A stretch of DNA of 64,000 bases from Trichomonas vaginalis G3 (GCF_026262505.1 NC_067206.1:806001-870000), one strand, 5' to 3'. Shown: positions 11,450 to 20,459, numbered from the stretch's first letter. The notes: a model not told the origin generated them from the sequence alone. Numbers and translations are program-made.

Positions 11450-12325
11450 ATGTTAGAAAAAAAGTTTGCTGACATTGACAAGAAATTTGAGAATGTTTTA
11501 AACAAGAACAAGAGGAAGTTAGAAAATGCTCAGATAAAACCCATACATGACAAGTTCTTATTTGCTCAGAATGGTATAACAGGTCTAATTGCACCACCTG
11601 GGTCTGGTAAGACTTTCACTTATCTTAAAATGGCTGCACAACAACAAGAACTAGATGAGAAGAACCCATTCTATGAGTTAGTAGTCATTTGTAGTACTTC
11701 GGGTCAATTTGACCAAACCGTCAATTCGTTCAAAGATATTATAAAAAAGTCTAAGTTAGTATGTATAAAAGACTCTGAGTTGTTGGATTGGATAAAGAAG
11801 TACCAAAGAAGAGTTTTGAAGTACAATGCTATAAATGAGTATGTCAATTCGAAGTTTAAAGACCCAAATGAGGAAATGCAGAGAATATTAGAGAAGAAAC
11901 ACTTCAGAAACAAACAGAAAGAGATAGAATACATTTCGAAGAAATTGCAATCTTACGATTGGAAGACTTACCCTCACAGATGTCTTCTTATCTTAGATGA
12001 CTTTGCTTCTCATCCTTTGTTAAAGAACAGAGAACAAGACATGTGTCGAATTCTTAAGAAGCTCAGACACTTTAACATCTCAGTTGTCATTTGTGTACAG
12101 ACAGCCAAGAGTTTAAGTAAGGATGTAAAGAGAATACTTACTGATATTATACTTTTCCCCGGATTGTCCGAAGACGATTTCATGGAACTTATGAAAGAGT
12201 CCATGGCAGGTAAGTTTGACAGACATGAACTATGGGAGAAGTACAAAGTCATACAAGACCCTCATACTTCTTTCAGAATTCATATCTACGCAAACAAAGT
12301 TCAAATTGTAAAAAGTCAAGCTTGA
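11450..12325 (+). CDS. FtsK/HerA-type genome packaging ATPase of the Polinton, 291 aa
   Basis: The start is the ATG at 11450 (MLEKKFADIDKKF), because upstream sequence overlaps the divergent gene. A Walker A motif (LIAPPGSGKTFTY) lies at residues ~45-57 and a Walker B motif (CLLILDDFASHPLL) near 180, followed by a conserved Gln strand (VVICVQTAKSL). This is the A32-like packaging ATPase family, which pumps DNA into capsids. Size and motif spacing are normal for the family, and the frame looks whole. Confidence 0.88.
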   Translation: MLEKKFADIDKKFENVLNKNKRKLENAQIKPIHDKFLFAQNGITGLIAPPGSGKTFTYLKMAAQQQELDEKNPFYELVVICSTSGQFDQTVNSFKDIIKKSKLVCIKDSELLDWIKKYQRRVLKYNAINEYVNSKFKDPNEEMQRILEKKHFRNKQKEIEYISKKLQSYDWKTYPHRCLLILDDFASHPLLKNREQDMCRILKKLRHFNISVVICVQTAKSLSKDVKRILTDIILFPGLSEDDFMELMKESMAGKFDRHELWEKYKVIQDPHTSFRIHIYANKVQIVKSQA

Positions 12326-12760
12326 AAATGTAAGTGTTTAGTCTTAGTCTGTTGTGGTGCTGGGGCTGTCGGTTCTTCTGGCTTTGGAATGGACTCGGTT
12401 GGTGGTACGTCGGACATTCGTTTGTGTCCTGTCGGAAGGAAAATATTTTCCTGTCGGATGGAAGAACTCTTCCTGTCGGAAGGAAAAATTTTTCCTGTCG
12501 GAAGGAAAAACTTTTTCTGAAGTTCGACCAAAAAGTTCTCAATTTTCGAAAATTTGAATGGTTTACGGACGGACAACTGGAAAAATTTTTCCTGTCGGAA
12601 GGAAAATTTTTTCCTGTCGGAAGGAAATTTTTTTCCTGTCGGAAGGAAAATTTTTTCCTGTCGGAAGGAAGGACTCGGAATGTCGGAAGGAAAATTTTTT
12701 CCTGTCGGAAGGAAGGACTCGGAATGCCAGAAGGATTTGACAAGACAATTTACCTTATAG
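12316..12760. repeat. Copy 1 of a duplicated divergent promoter with TGTCGGAAGG repeats
   Basis: Ten copies of TTTTCCTGTCGGAAGGAAAA or close variants surround a ~70-bp non-repeat core (about 12527-12590). On the left, a short reverse frame (12316-12417, MSDVPPTESIPKPEE) resembles the start of the 14292-14891 gene. On the right, a short forward frame (12724-12840, MPEGFDKTIYLIE) resembles the start of the 15095-15469 gene. So this is a second copy of a bidirectional start region, without the full genes. Each repeat has the small inverted repeat TTCC-TGTC-GGAA. Confidence 0.88.
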
Positions 12761-12807
12761 AGCTACCTGAGCCATCTGACTTTCACAAAAGACCAAAAAT
12801 AAACGCT

Positions 12808-13419
12808 TTACATGTATTTTTCAGCAACTTCGTCAAATAATTTTATAGCTTTATCTATCTCATCTACTTCAAACGTTTCTTTACCTTTTATGGGAGCACC
12901 ATACATTTTCTCAAACTTTTCAAGTAGTTCTGTTTCAGCAGCTCTCATATCATTCACAAACACAACCTTGACTCTATTGACTATACTGTCATATCTTTGA
13001 GTTATATTATATGTTCTTCCTATCTTATATCTCTTTGTATTGAAGTCCTTCGGTTTCTGAACGATGCAAAGTAAGCCTTCACTGCAACGTTCCGTATCGA
13101 ATGAACCATATGTTATGAAGTTATATCCAACAACTGGGTCAATCCATAACAAAACTATTGGTATAAGACTTTTGTCAATGAGATATGCTGTAGTTCCACA
13201 GAATCTTACCGATATCATAAGCTCAGGATTTCTTGTCAAAATTTTCTGAGTTGAAGCAATTCCAACCCAATGGTATGTTTTCTTTCCAGATGGAGATATA
13301 ATGTCTGACAAAGAATATTTGTTGTATTTCTTTGAGTATCTTACGTTTAAATCACCTATTCTAACCACTTTGGTGTCATTGTCTATCTTTTTAACTGTTT
13401 CAAACTCAACCTTTAACAT
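12808..13419 (-). CDS. KilA-N-like plus GIY-YIG (T5orf172-type) protein, 203 aa
   Basis: The N-terminal half contains a KilA-N-like pattern, with a HWVG stretch near residue 50 and YLIDKSLIPIVLLWIDP near 80-97, resembling the tyr/trp-rich core of that DNA-binding domain. The C-terminal half (from ~118) reads GLLCIVQ then RYKIGRTYNITQR, then AAETELLEKFEKMY and GKETFEV. That is the arrangement of the T5orf172/MUG113 GIY-YIG nuclease family. Large DNA viruses and Polinton relatives often fuse these two domains. A DNA-cutting or regulatory role is inferred. The frame looks whole. Confidence 0.65.
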   Translation of the reverse strand: MLKVEFETVKKIDNDTKVVRIGDLNVRYSKKYNKYSLSDIISPSGKKTYHWVGIASTQKILTRNPELMISVRFCGTTAYLIDKSLIPIVLLWIDPVVGYNFITYGSFDTERCSEGLLCIVQKPKDFNTKRYKIGRTYNITQRYDSIVNRVKVVFVNDMRAAETELLEKFEKMYGAPIKGKETFEVDEIDKAIKLFDEVAEKYM

Positions 13420-13499
13420 TTTCTGTTCTTACATACAAAATAAAAAAAAATATTTTATAAAAAAACTAACTTTATTTTATTTTTTCTATCTTGTATAAA

Positions 13500-13836
13500 A
13501 GATATGATTTCAGGAATTTTTTTGACGAAGAGTAAAAGTTCACTTCGTCAAAAAAATACAGTTATATCATGAAATTTGGTCATTTTTTCACGATTTTCAT
13601 AGAGTTTTGGCGACTACGGTTTTTTACCTACTCGCAATTTTTCACGATTTTCATGAGTTTTGGCGACTGGGTTTTTTTACCTACTCGCTGTTCTTCACGA
13701 TTTCAGGGATTTTTTTTACGAAGAGTAAAAGTTCACTTCGTAAAAAATAACACAAAAATAGTGTATTTTAAACGAAGTGCAAAAGTTCACTTCGTAAAAA
13801 ATAACAGTTATATAATGAAATTTGGTCATTTTTTTC
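13500..13836. repeat. Cluster of short hairpins and repeats upstream of a small gene
   Basis: A hairpin with CGAAG and CTTCG arms around AGTAAAAGTTCA occurs at 13524-13549, 13717-13742 and, as a variant, at 13771-13796. The outermost pair is G-C in the first and T-A in the second, a compensating change. A ~45-bp segment containing CACGATTTTCAT and TTTGGCGACT occurs twice (near 13598 and 13647). The phrase ATGAAATTTGGTCATTTTTT occurs near 13569 and 13815. No gene is convincing here; the forward frame across it is an accident of repeats. Confidence 0.8.
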
Positions 13837-14026
13837 ATGTCAGAAGACTCGAAGGTGCAACACTTCCAAAATACCGACGAACTCAGAAGAGCAGCATGGC
13901 AGTATGTTCTTGACAACTTCTTTTGAGTTCTCCAGGTACACCTTGGAAAATGCTGAAGAACTCCGACACAGAGAATTTGGAGAAATTGCGCTCCAATACT
14001 ACCTTGACAAACAAAGGGTAAAATAA
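13837..14026 (+). pseudogene. Small Polinton protein gene, broken
   Basis: It begins with an ATG (MSEDSKVQHFQNTDELRRAA) directly after the hairpin cluster. The sequence holds two similar helical stretches with the pattern ELR-A-Y-LD. No family is recognised. The copy is broken. Confidence 0.45.
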
Positions 14027-14062
14027 GACTAAAAACTTAACGTTTAAAAAGTGACATTTTTA

Positions 14063-14263
14063 ATGAGCTCCGAGTCACCGAGAAAACTTGGTCAGATGTT
14101 AGCAGCTTACTTCCCTGAGGAGGATGGAAGCGTTACATACGTAAGGTTCAAAAACAACGAACCTGGAATTGCGTACCAAATTCGCGATTACATGACCGTG
14201 GAAGAGTACGAAAGGTTCCTACAAGAGAAACCAGTTCTAAACAACTCAGAAAAGAAAGAATAA
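14063..14263 (+). CDS. Small Polinton protein, 66 aa
   Basis: The start is the ATG at 14063 (MSSESPRKLGQML). The motif AAAAAGTGACATTTTT lies immediately upstream and may be part of the promoter or initiator. The protein is acidic to neutral, with a probable beta-hairpin (GSVTYVRFKNNEPGIAY) and a polar end. No family is recognised. GC and codon use are richer than in the capsid block, as for the other genes between 14000 and 17500. Confidence 0.6.
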   Translation: MSSESPRKLGQMLAAYFPEEDGSVTYVRFKNNEPGIAYQIRDYMTVEEYERFLQEKPVLNNSEKKE

Positions 14264-14291
14264 AAAGTTTAACTCGTAATTGTTTATTTTT

Positions 14292-14891
14292 TTACTTGTA
14301 TGGGCAAGCTGCAAGTATGAAGTCGACTATCTCCGTCTTTGTTTTGACGAGCTGGACGGCTCTTGCGAGTACGTCTGTTTTGCGGTCTCCAGCTGGTGTC
14401 TGACCTTCGTAATTGCGCATGTTCTTGAGAGCTCCAACTGTAAATGGTTGTAGGATGAAGAGTCTCTCAGACTGCTTGAGGTAGTCGTCTCTGTCTTTGA
14501 CCGAATCTGTGGTACGAGTCGAATCGGTCGATTTGAGGGAAGAGACTGAAAGCCTGTCGTCTTCCATTGGAGCTGTAGCATACTCTTTGCGTAAGCGGTT
14601 CAGACCTTCTTCGAAGTCTTGGTCTCTCTTCGATTGGGATTGAGATTGGAATTGCTGGGGTGGAGCTTGCTGGAACATCCAAGGGTTGGGGCAGTAAGGC
14701 ATAAGCTGAGGAGGAGGGTAGTTCGGGAAGCCTTGTGGTGGGTAGTAACCTTGAGGTGGAAATTGGTAGTAATTTGGTGGAAGTACTTGCTGGAACTGAG
14801 GTTGTTGTGGTTGCTGAGGAGACTGTTGTGGTTCTGCAGCTTTCGGTTTTTCTGGCTTTGGAAGGCATTCAGGAAGAGGAACGTCAGTCAT
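14292..14891 (-). CDS. Pro/Gln-rich Polinton protein, 199 aa
   Basis: The first ~90 residues are low complexity (PQQPQQPQFQQVLPPNYYQF and PPQGYYPPQG). The last ~110 are helical and charged, with a basic/acidic mix and a compact end (DVLARAVQLVKTKTEIVDFI). Such a layout would suit a scaffold or virion protein with a disordered N-terminus, but no homology is recognised. It shares a divergent start region with 15095-15469; a partial copy of that region lies at 12316-12760. The frame looks whole. Confidence 0.65.
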   Translation of the reverse strand: MTDVPLPECLPKPEKPKAAEPQQSPQQPQQPQFQQVLPPNYYQFPPQGYYPPQGFPNYPPPQLMPYCPNPWMFQQAPPQQFQSQSQSKRDQDFEEGLNRLRKEYATAPMEDDRLSVSSLKSTDSTRTTDSVKDRDDYLKQSERLFILQPFTVGALKNMRNYEGQTPAGDRKTDVLARAVQLVKTKTEIVDFILAACPYK

Positions 14892-15094
14892 CCGTTTGTG
14901 TCCTGTCGGAAGGAAAAATTTTTCCTGTCGGAAGGAAAAACTTTTCCTGTCGGAAGGAAAAACTTTTTCTGAAGTTCGACCAAAAAGTTCTCAATTTTCG
15001 AAAATTTGAATGGTTTACGGACGGACAACTGGAAGAGTTCTTCCTGTCGGAAGGAAAAATTTTTCCTGTCGGAAGGAAAATATTTTCCTGTCGG
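14892..15094. repeat. Copy 2 of the divergent promoter with TGTCGGAAGG repeats
   Basis: Six copies of the TTTTCCTGTCGGAAGGAAAA repeat, three on each side of the same ~70-bp core found in copy 1 (core ~14964-15032, including AAGTTCTCAATTTTCGAAAA). It separates the reverse gene ending at 14292 from the forward gene starting at 15095. Multiple copies of a short partly palindromic site between divergent starts suggest operator-like protein binding, which is inference. Confidence 0.85.
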
Positions 15095-15469
15095 ATGGAA
15101 GAACTTGGAATGCAAGAAGGACTTGACGAGGCAATTTACCTAATTGAAATTAACGACTGCGTAAAAGACTACTTGCGCAAGGTCATGAAGCCCAAGGTCA
15201 AGTTCATCTCTATTTCTGGAAGGTCTACACTTCAGCTCGAGACTTCGACTGGAATTCCAATTCAAATACCAGACGGGACAGCCTACGATGACATAAAGGA
15301 CGCCAAAAGAGAAGCTCTTGTTAAGTTCCTAAACAAACGTCCTTGGATAAAAATACCAAACAAGGAGAACCCCCTACCCCATATGAAATTGGCAATTCAG
15401 TCTCTCCTTCACTTCTCGGGTCAGCCGTTCTACATAACCTGTGAAGGCGACATTCAGCCAGTTCTTTAA
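15095..15469 (+). CDS. Polinton protein of unknown function, 124 aa
   Basis: The start is taken as the ATG at 15095 (MEELGMQEGLDEAIYLIEIN). The next ATG is five codons on, and the true start is uncertain because the repeat upstream is open in the same frame. The protein is mixed alpha/beta, with Lys-rich and Pro-rich stretches (RPWIKIPNKENPLPHMK). No motif is recognised. A homologous start sits in copy 1 of the promoter repeat (12724). The frame looks whole. Confidence 0.6.
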   Translation: MEELGMQEGLDEAIYLIEINDCVKDYLRKVMKPKVKFISISGRSTLQLETSTGIPIQIPDGTAYDDIKDAKREALVKFLNKRPWIKIPNKENPLPHMKLAIQSLLHFSGQPFYITCEGDIQPVL

Positions 15470-15589
15470 ACATCTCATTTTAACTTCACTTTTTTATGTT
15501 TTTACGCATGTGAAGAAGAAGCCTTCTGGTAAGTTTCTTATAGCCATATACATGGCACGCTTTGAGTAAAAACATTTTTTCATTTTTGA

Positions 15590-16174
15590 ATGAAGCAAGT
15601 TAAATTCGTCCCACACCAAACTCAATGGACCGATGAAGAGTTTCAAGCTATGGTTGAAGGTGTTGAGAACGACATAGACGGCGAACTTGAAGGAGCTCAA
15701 ATCACAATTGCAACCAAAATTGCAGAAGTCAAGGAACAGATAGCTCCACTTAAAGCTACCAAAGCTACTCTTGACCTCATGGATAGTTACCGTTTAGATG
15801 TCAAGAGTGGAATAAGACAATTAAAATTAAAACTTCTAAACTACGAAGCTATACTCCAAAAGTTAGCAGAAATGAGAAGACTTTACCAGAGCTACTTACA
15901 TGTAAGGGACTTACCTTCAAGCAGTCCGACCAAAGATGAATTTGTTGACATTGTCCCAATTTTGTCCGAAAGTCAGCTCAGATGTTTCGAACTGCTCCCA
16001 ACATATCCAGAATATGAACGTTTGCCTGAACTCTTCCGCAATCTCAAAAAACGTTTTTTGGTTCTCATGTTCGAAACTTTTATCGGAAGAGACAACAAAC
16101 GTTCAGAAGAAGAACAAGATATTATTTTAAACTTGTTGTATGACTTAACCGTCATAACAAGCTTTTTGAAGTAA
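15590..16174 (+). CDS. Helical Polinton protein of unknown function, 194 aa
   Basis: The protein is almost entirely predicted helix: a long amphipathic stretch at residues ~30-105 (ITIATKIAEVKEQIAPLKA onward) suggests a coiled coil, followed by a shorter helical end. It lies 120 bp after the preceding gene and 32 bp before the HNH-protein gene, all forward. No family is recognised. The frame looks whole. Confidence 0.65.
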   Translation: MKQVKFVPHQTQWTDEEFQAMVEGVENDIDGELEGAQITIATKIAEVKEQIAPLKATKATLDLMDSYRLDVKSGIRQLKLKLLNYEAILQKLAEMRRLYQSYLHVRDLPSSSPTKDEFVDIVPILSESQLRCFELLPTYPEYERLPELFRNLKKRFLVLMFETFIGRDNKRSEEEQDIILNLLYDLTVITSFLK

Positions 16175-16206
16175 AACCGTCATTCTCAAACCACTTCATT
16201 TTTTCG

Positions 16207-16902
16207 ATGTCCGAACAAGCACCGAAGCCAAACTCGATGGCAGATGTCCTTTCAAGGTTGTCAGACAAGCGCCCAGTTCAACTTCAAATTGTCCAATTGA
16301 ACGCTCATCTGACAAACGCCATTAAGACTCTCCAAAGTAGTCTTATGACAGAGATGACCAATCTCAAAGGTGAGTTCCTCATGAACCAAGCTTCCAATGA
16401 GAAATGCCTGAACGATTTCGCGGAAACCTTGCGCAATTACGAGAGAGAGAACCGAGACCTTGCCAGACTCATCTACCGTTTCTTCGAAGAGATAGACGCC
16501 ATCTGGAAGGTACTCGGAAAGGACAGAACATGCAACACCGTACTTCGTGAGTACCAAATTGAAGAAGGAATTTTCGAGGAAGAAGAGAAACACGAAGAAG
16601 AAGAGGAAGAAGAAGAGAAACACGAAGAAAAGGAAGTTTGGGCAACCCTTGTTGCCGATGACGGTTACGAAATTTCCCAACCCTACCCATACAAAATCCG
16701 CAACAAGGAGACCGGCAAGGTTCTTACCCCAGTCCTCAACAACTTGGGACACTTGAGCCTTACCCTTCGGAATTACGGTACAATTTCCATGGGAAGGCTT
16801 GTCGGTATGCAATGGGTTCCAAATCCAAACAAGAAGACGAAGGTCAGACACATTGACGGTGACAAGCTCAACAACCGTAAGGAGAACCTCGAGTGGTTCT
16901 AA
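16207..16902 (+). CDS. Coiled-coil protein with C-terminal HNH-type domain, 231 aa
   Basis: The N-terminal ~120 residues are helical. An acidic Glu/His stretch (EEEEKHEEEEEEEEKHEEK) follows at ~120-142. The last ~85 residues match the HNH_3/NUMOD-type nuclease fold: a beta region with GHLSLTLRNYGTISMGRLVG, then VRHIDGDKLNNRKENLEWF, where RHIDGD-x-x-NNR-x-NLEW is the family signature. Such domains are found in homing and phage endonucleases. Joined to a coiled coil it may be a tethered nuclease or a DNA-binding relic. The frame looks whole. Confidence 0.78.
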   Translation: MSEQAPKPNSMADVLSRLSDKRPVQLQIVQLNAHLTNAIKTLQSSLMTEMTNLKGEFLMNQASNEKCLNDFAETLRNYERENRDLARLIYRFFEEIDAIWKVLGKDRTCNTVLREYQIEEGIFEEEEKHEEEEEEEEKHEEKEVWATLVADDGYEISQPYPYKIRNKETGKVLTPVLNNLGHLSLTLRNYGTISMGRLVGMQWVPNPNKKTKVRHIDGDKLNNRKENLEWF

Positions 16903-16951
16903 GAGTAAAAAAATTTTATTTTAGGGGGAAACCCCGAGTAAATTTAAGTTT

Positions 16952-17215
16952 TTAGTTGGATAAGTAGGTTAAATTAAAGATAATTTGGATAAGTAGTTCC
17001 TGACCTTTGAATTGGACTCTTTCGTCATCCCAGTTGCGTAGGAGGTCGTCCCAGAGGAGTTGGTAGAATTGCCAATCCAAGGACGATTTGTCCTCCCAGG
17101 CATTGAGGATGTACTGCTCGTAGAGTCTCATGACCTCTGCCTTGCACCAGACACCCTCTCCCTTGGAACGTAAGGCTTCTTCGAAGTGCTCGAATGCGAT
17201 TGGCTGCTTGACCAT
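16952..17215 (-). CDS. Small Polinton protein, 87 aa
   Basis: The start is the ATG complementary to 17213-17215 (MVKQPIAFEHFEEALRSKGE); the frame extends a few codons further but without an ATG. The protein is Trp-rich (EDKSSLDWQFYQLLWDDLLR NWDDE) and helical, which suggests a protein-protein interaction surface. It is divergent from the 17246 gene with only 30 bp between starts. No family is recognised. Confidence 0.55.
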   Translation of the reverse strand: MVKQPIAFEHFEEALRSKGEGVWCKAEVMRLYEQYILNAWEDKSSLDWQFYQLLWDDLLRNWDDERVQFKGQELLIQIIFNLTYLSN

Positions 17216-17245
17216 CTGAAATGACACTTTTTGTCCGTTTGGTCA

Positions 17246-17491
17246 ATGTTCGTGTCTCGTGCCATAGTCGACGAAAATACAGACAAACAGGTTATATATG
17301 AGTTTGAGACCAAGAATGGTGTAACTCGACCTGTCCGATTCAAAGACTCCGAGGGCGACCATGAAATTAAACGGAAATTAGCTAGGAAGGAATATAAAAT
17401 GGACTGGTTGCCACCACCTTTACCTGTTCCTCAAGTAAATAAGCCTTTCACGTTCCCAAGAATTCCCACATTTAAATTCAAATTCGAATAA
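17246..17491 (+). CDS. Small Polinton protein, 81 aa
   Basis: The start is the ATG at 17246 (MFVSRAIVDENTDKQVIYEF). The first 35 residues form a probable beta-hairpin, the middle is basic (KRKLARKEYK), and the end is Pro/Phe/Lys-rich (FPRIPTFKFKFE). It is convergent with the polymerase gene, with 7 bp between stops. No family is recognised. Confidence 0.5.
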   Translation: MFVSRAIVDENTDKQVIYEFETKNGVTRPVRFKDSEGDHEIKRKLARKEYKMDWLPPPLPVPQVNKPFTFPRIPTFKFKFE

Positions 17492-17498
17492 AAATTTT

Positions 17499-19651
17499 TT
17501 ATTTCATACAATGTTTTATTTCTGTGCCGTCTTCAAGTATGCCCCAGTACTTACGCTTGGAGAGGACATGAACTTCGGTGAAAATTTTGTCCAATTTGAA
17601 TTGACCCATCTTTTCACCGACCATTCCCATTTCAATGAGTTTGTTGTATCCTTCTTCGTTCGTCATGAGTGCGTCAATGTTCTCATAGTAAACCACAACT
17701 TTGGATTTGACTTCGGAGAAGAATTTGTTGTAGTTGTCAAGGACTGCCTTTGCGAACTGAGGGTAAGACCAATGTTCGACAATAGGTTTTAATGTGGTTA
17801 CTAAGCCACTTTGACCTTGAGTAAATTCGTACTTCAAAACAAAAGGAGAAAACCTTTCAACAAAGTTGTCGACCTTCTCATAGTGTTTACTCTTCATCGC
17901 TTGAGGTTTCTTAATGGAATATCCCCATGTCGAATTCATAAGCAATTTGAGTGTCATTGCAAGTTTGGGGTTTGAAGCTTTCCTAATATCATACAGTTGT
18001 TGTATGACTTTTCCAACTGTATAGTTCCTTCCCGGGAACTCACCATCTTCGTTTGGAATTCCAGTCGGAATATATTGGACAAACCTCATGTATGCAGCGT
18101 TAAGGTCGACATAGTATATTTTTTCATCTGAGTCGAACTTGTCGCAACCAATTGGTCCAGTTTGTGGAAATTCAAGTGAGTCTCTTATCTTCTGAGAAAC
18201 TTCTCCTGTTATCTCATAAACATCGTCGAAGCAACCTGTTTCATATAAAACCTTCTGACCTAACTCAGAAGCTCTCCAATACAATTTGACGTCAATTGGA
18301 TGTCTCAATGGAAGTTTGTTTATAGCATCTTGAAGTTCTTGCAACCTCATTGGAAGTTCTTCTGGTTCAGGTTGGTATCCGAACAATCCAACTCCTTGTG
18401 GAACTGTGTACTTCTTTTGTACTATAACTTTGTCTGGAACAACTTTTGGTCTTGCTAACAATGAAAAGTTTGTTTCGTCTTTTGGTACAAAAGTTTCTGT
18501 CAGCTTGTCATCTGGAATTGGTTCCAACAAACCTTTCTCGAAAAGAATGTTAACAGCTCTGACAATGTTGCACTTGCCTTTTCCGAACAATGGGTTTGTA
18601 AGACTTTCGTTCAACATGAAGTGGTTGTGGACAATTACAATCTTCAACCATGGTAAGTCTTTGTCAACAACATAGTCGTCGTGTGAAGAACCTTTCTCAG
18701 TCGGAATGTTGACTCGGATATTGACATTTGCCAACGGTGCAATTTTAGCCAATTGACCTCTGAGCATGTACCTTGTCTTCACACATGACTCAAGATACTT
18801 CATCTTCTCATCTGTAACAAGACCAGAGTTCCTGAGACATGTAAGAATACAAGGTTCGTTGACAATTGTTTCAATTGAATTGTAAATTCCATACCTTGTC
18901 AAGTCAATGTCAGACTTATTTCTGAACGGGAAGTATCCAGCATGTTGTCTGACTGCTTGAGGGTTAGGTTGGTACCATTCGAACTTGACGCTTGCAATTC
19001 CTTCAATTGCATTCAAAATGTCTGAGTCGGAGTCAACCATTTGTTCTCTCTTTGTAGTCTTGAAAGCGTCAAGAAGCATTGCAGCTGTTGTGACATTGCC
19101 ATGTGCATAGTAAATGTGACCATCCAAATCTGTTATGGTCAATCTGAGATTGTGTCCTTTCTTATTTCCGTCTTGAATTGCAGCAAGTACACCCATGAAG
19201 CCTTCTTTGTTCTTTCCTTCGTCAAAGTTTACTGTAAAGGTTCGACCAGATGTAATTTGACTTCTAACTTCACGATACTTTTCATATGCATATCTTGTTC
19301 TTTCCATGGGAGCATGTGTGTCTTCACCTTTTCCTTTTTTCCTTCTCAAAGGATGCAATTGTTCGTCATGTTTCCAGTAGAATCTGGCAAAGCCGTCGTG
19401 TCCTTCAACTTGAGGTTCACTAACATCGAAAGGCATGTCATAAGACGTTCTTCTTCTAACCTCTCTAGTCTGTTTGGATAATTTGCACGTGCTGTTTCCA
19501 AATCCATTTCGTAGCGAAGACCAGACAATTTGTCATAGACTTTTATGGGTCTTCCCTTCCTATATTTAAACTTCTTCGAAACTCTCCAACCATATCTTTG
19601 CAACTCTGCTTTTATTCTAGCAGACTTTCTGTCCATTCTATATGGGGGCAT
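17499..19651 (-). pseudogene. Polinton family B DNA polymerase (protein-primed type) region, broken
   Basis: The reverse-strand region starts with a basic N-terminal stretch (MPPYRMDRKSARIKAELQRY) and ends with recognisable polymerase motifs: motif A (YYVDLNAAYM), motif B (KLLMNSTWGYSIKKP) and the C region (YYENIDALMT). It also has the WSY and KRKYWG stretches seen near the end of protein-primed polymerases. This is the replicative polymerase of Polintons. It faces away from the packaging genes. The copy is broken. Confidence 0.85.
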
Positions 19652-19681
19652 TTTTATAAAAATAAAAAAATATTTTTTTCT

Positions 19682-20266
19682 TTACTTTACATAACCGCCT
19701 GCTGCCATAAGTCTTTGACGCCAACCCATACCAGCTAATGAAGGTTGACTTGGTTTAGTTTGGAAACTAAACTTTGGTTTTGGTTTATCTTCAGTTTTTG
19801 GTTTTTCTTCTTCTATTGGTTTTTCGTCACTTTTCGGTTCCTTTGACTTTACCTCACTTGCAGGAACAGTTGTGTCGTCAACATCTTCATAAATATCATA
19901 TGCCATTTGTTTTTGTTTTCCTTTCAACTTTTTGTGTTTGTTGTAAAGTTTAGAATATTTCGACTCTAAGTCAATGAGATGTTCTATAATGAACTGTTGG
20001 TCAGTGAAGTAAACTTTTCCATCTGTTGTCTCGAAAGCTCCTTCAGACTTCAATATTTTATTTGTGAGAGTCTGTTTCTTTTTTGAGATACTTGCCGTTC
20101 CATTTTTATGAAAAGTGACTTTGTAGTTAGAGTTTGTATTTCCAGACCTGGCACTTTCTATTATTGAATTTTTCTCTTCATCTGTAAGTTCTTTGACAGG
20201 TTTTGACAATGGTTCTGAACTTTTTGTTTGTGGTGTCAAATCTACCGTTTCAACTTCTTCGGTCAT
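19682..20266 (-). CDS. Lys/Glu/Pro-rich Polinton protein, 194 aa
   Basis: The start is preceded by the leader TTTTTACTGAGATGAA, which also precedes the small gene at 20440. The N-terminal third is polar. A middle coiled-coil-like region spans residues ~75-120 (LESKYSKLYNKHKKLKGKQ). The tail is charged and Pro-rich (EEEKPKTEDKPKPKF), ending GMGWRQRLMAAGGYVK. Nothing in it identifies a family. A role as terminal protein, scaffold or minor virion protein cannot be told apart from sequence. The frame looks whole. Confidence 0.65.
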   Translation of the reverse strand: MTEEVETVDLTPQTKSSEPLSKPVKELTDEEKNSIIESARSGNTNSNYKVTFHKNGTASISKKKQTLTNKILKSEGAFETTDGKVYFTDQQFIIEHLIDLESKYSKLYNKHKKLKGKQKQMAYDIYEDVDDTTVPASEVKSKEPKSDEKPIEEEKPKTEDKPKPKFSFQTKPSQPSLAGMGWRQRLMAAGGYVK

Positions 20267-20332
20267 TTCATCTCAGTAAAAAATTTTAGTTTGGTTTGTT
20301 TTCAACTGGTTGTTTAGGTTTTTTAAGTCGGT

Positions 20333-20440
20333 CTAAACTTCCTGAGGTATAGGAAGAACTTGACAAACACGTGGTGGTGTAACTGCTGGAAGCCGACAAA
20401 TCCATCTTGAACCCATTTGTCTCAATGCTGTATTGTTCAT
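20333..20440 (-). CDS. Very small Polinton reading frame, 35 aa
   Basis: It begins with ATG 20440-20438 (MNNTALRQMGSRWICRLP) and is preceded by the same TTTTTACTGAGATGAA leader as the 20266 gene. The shared leader is the main reason to believe it is expressed. It lies between two reverse genes. No family is recognised, and it could instead be a leader or a remnant. Confidence 0.4.
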   Translation of the reverse strand: MNNTALRQMGSRWICRLPAVTPPRVCQVLPIPQEV

Positions 20441-20459
20441 TTCATCTCAGTAAAAAATT

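Noticed and set aside
12334-12840. Long forward frame through the TGTCGGAAGG repeats
   Set aside because: All frames are open through the repeat because its unit has no stops; only the short 3' part resembles a gene start.
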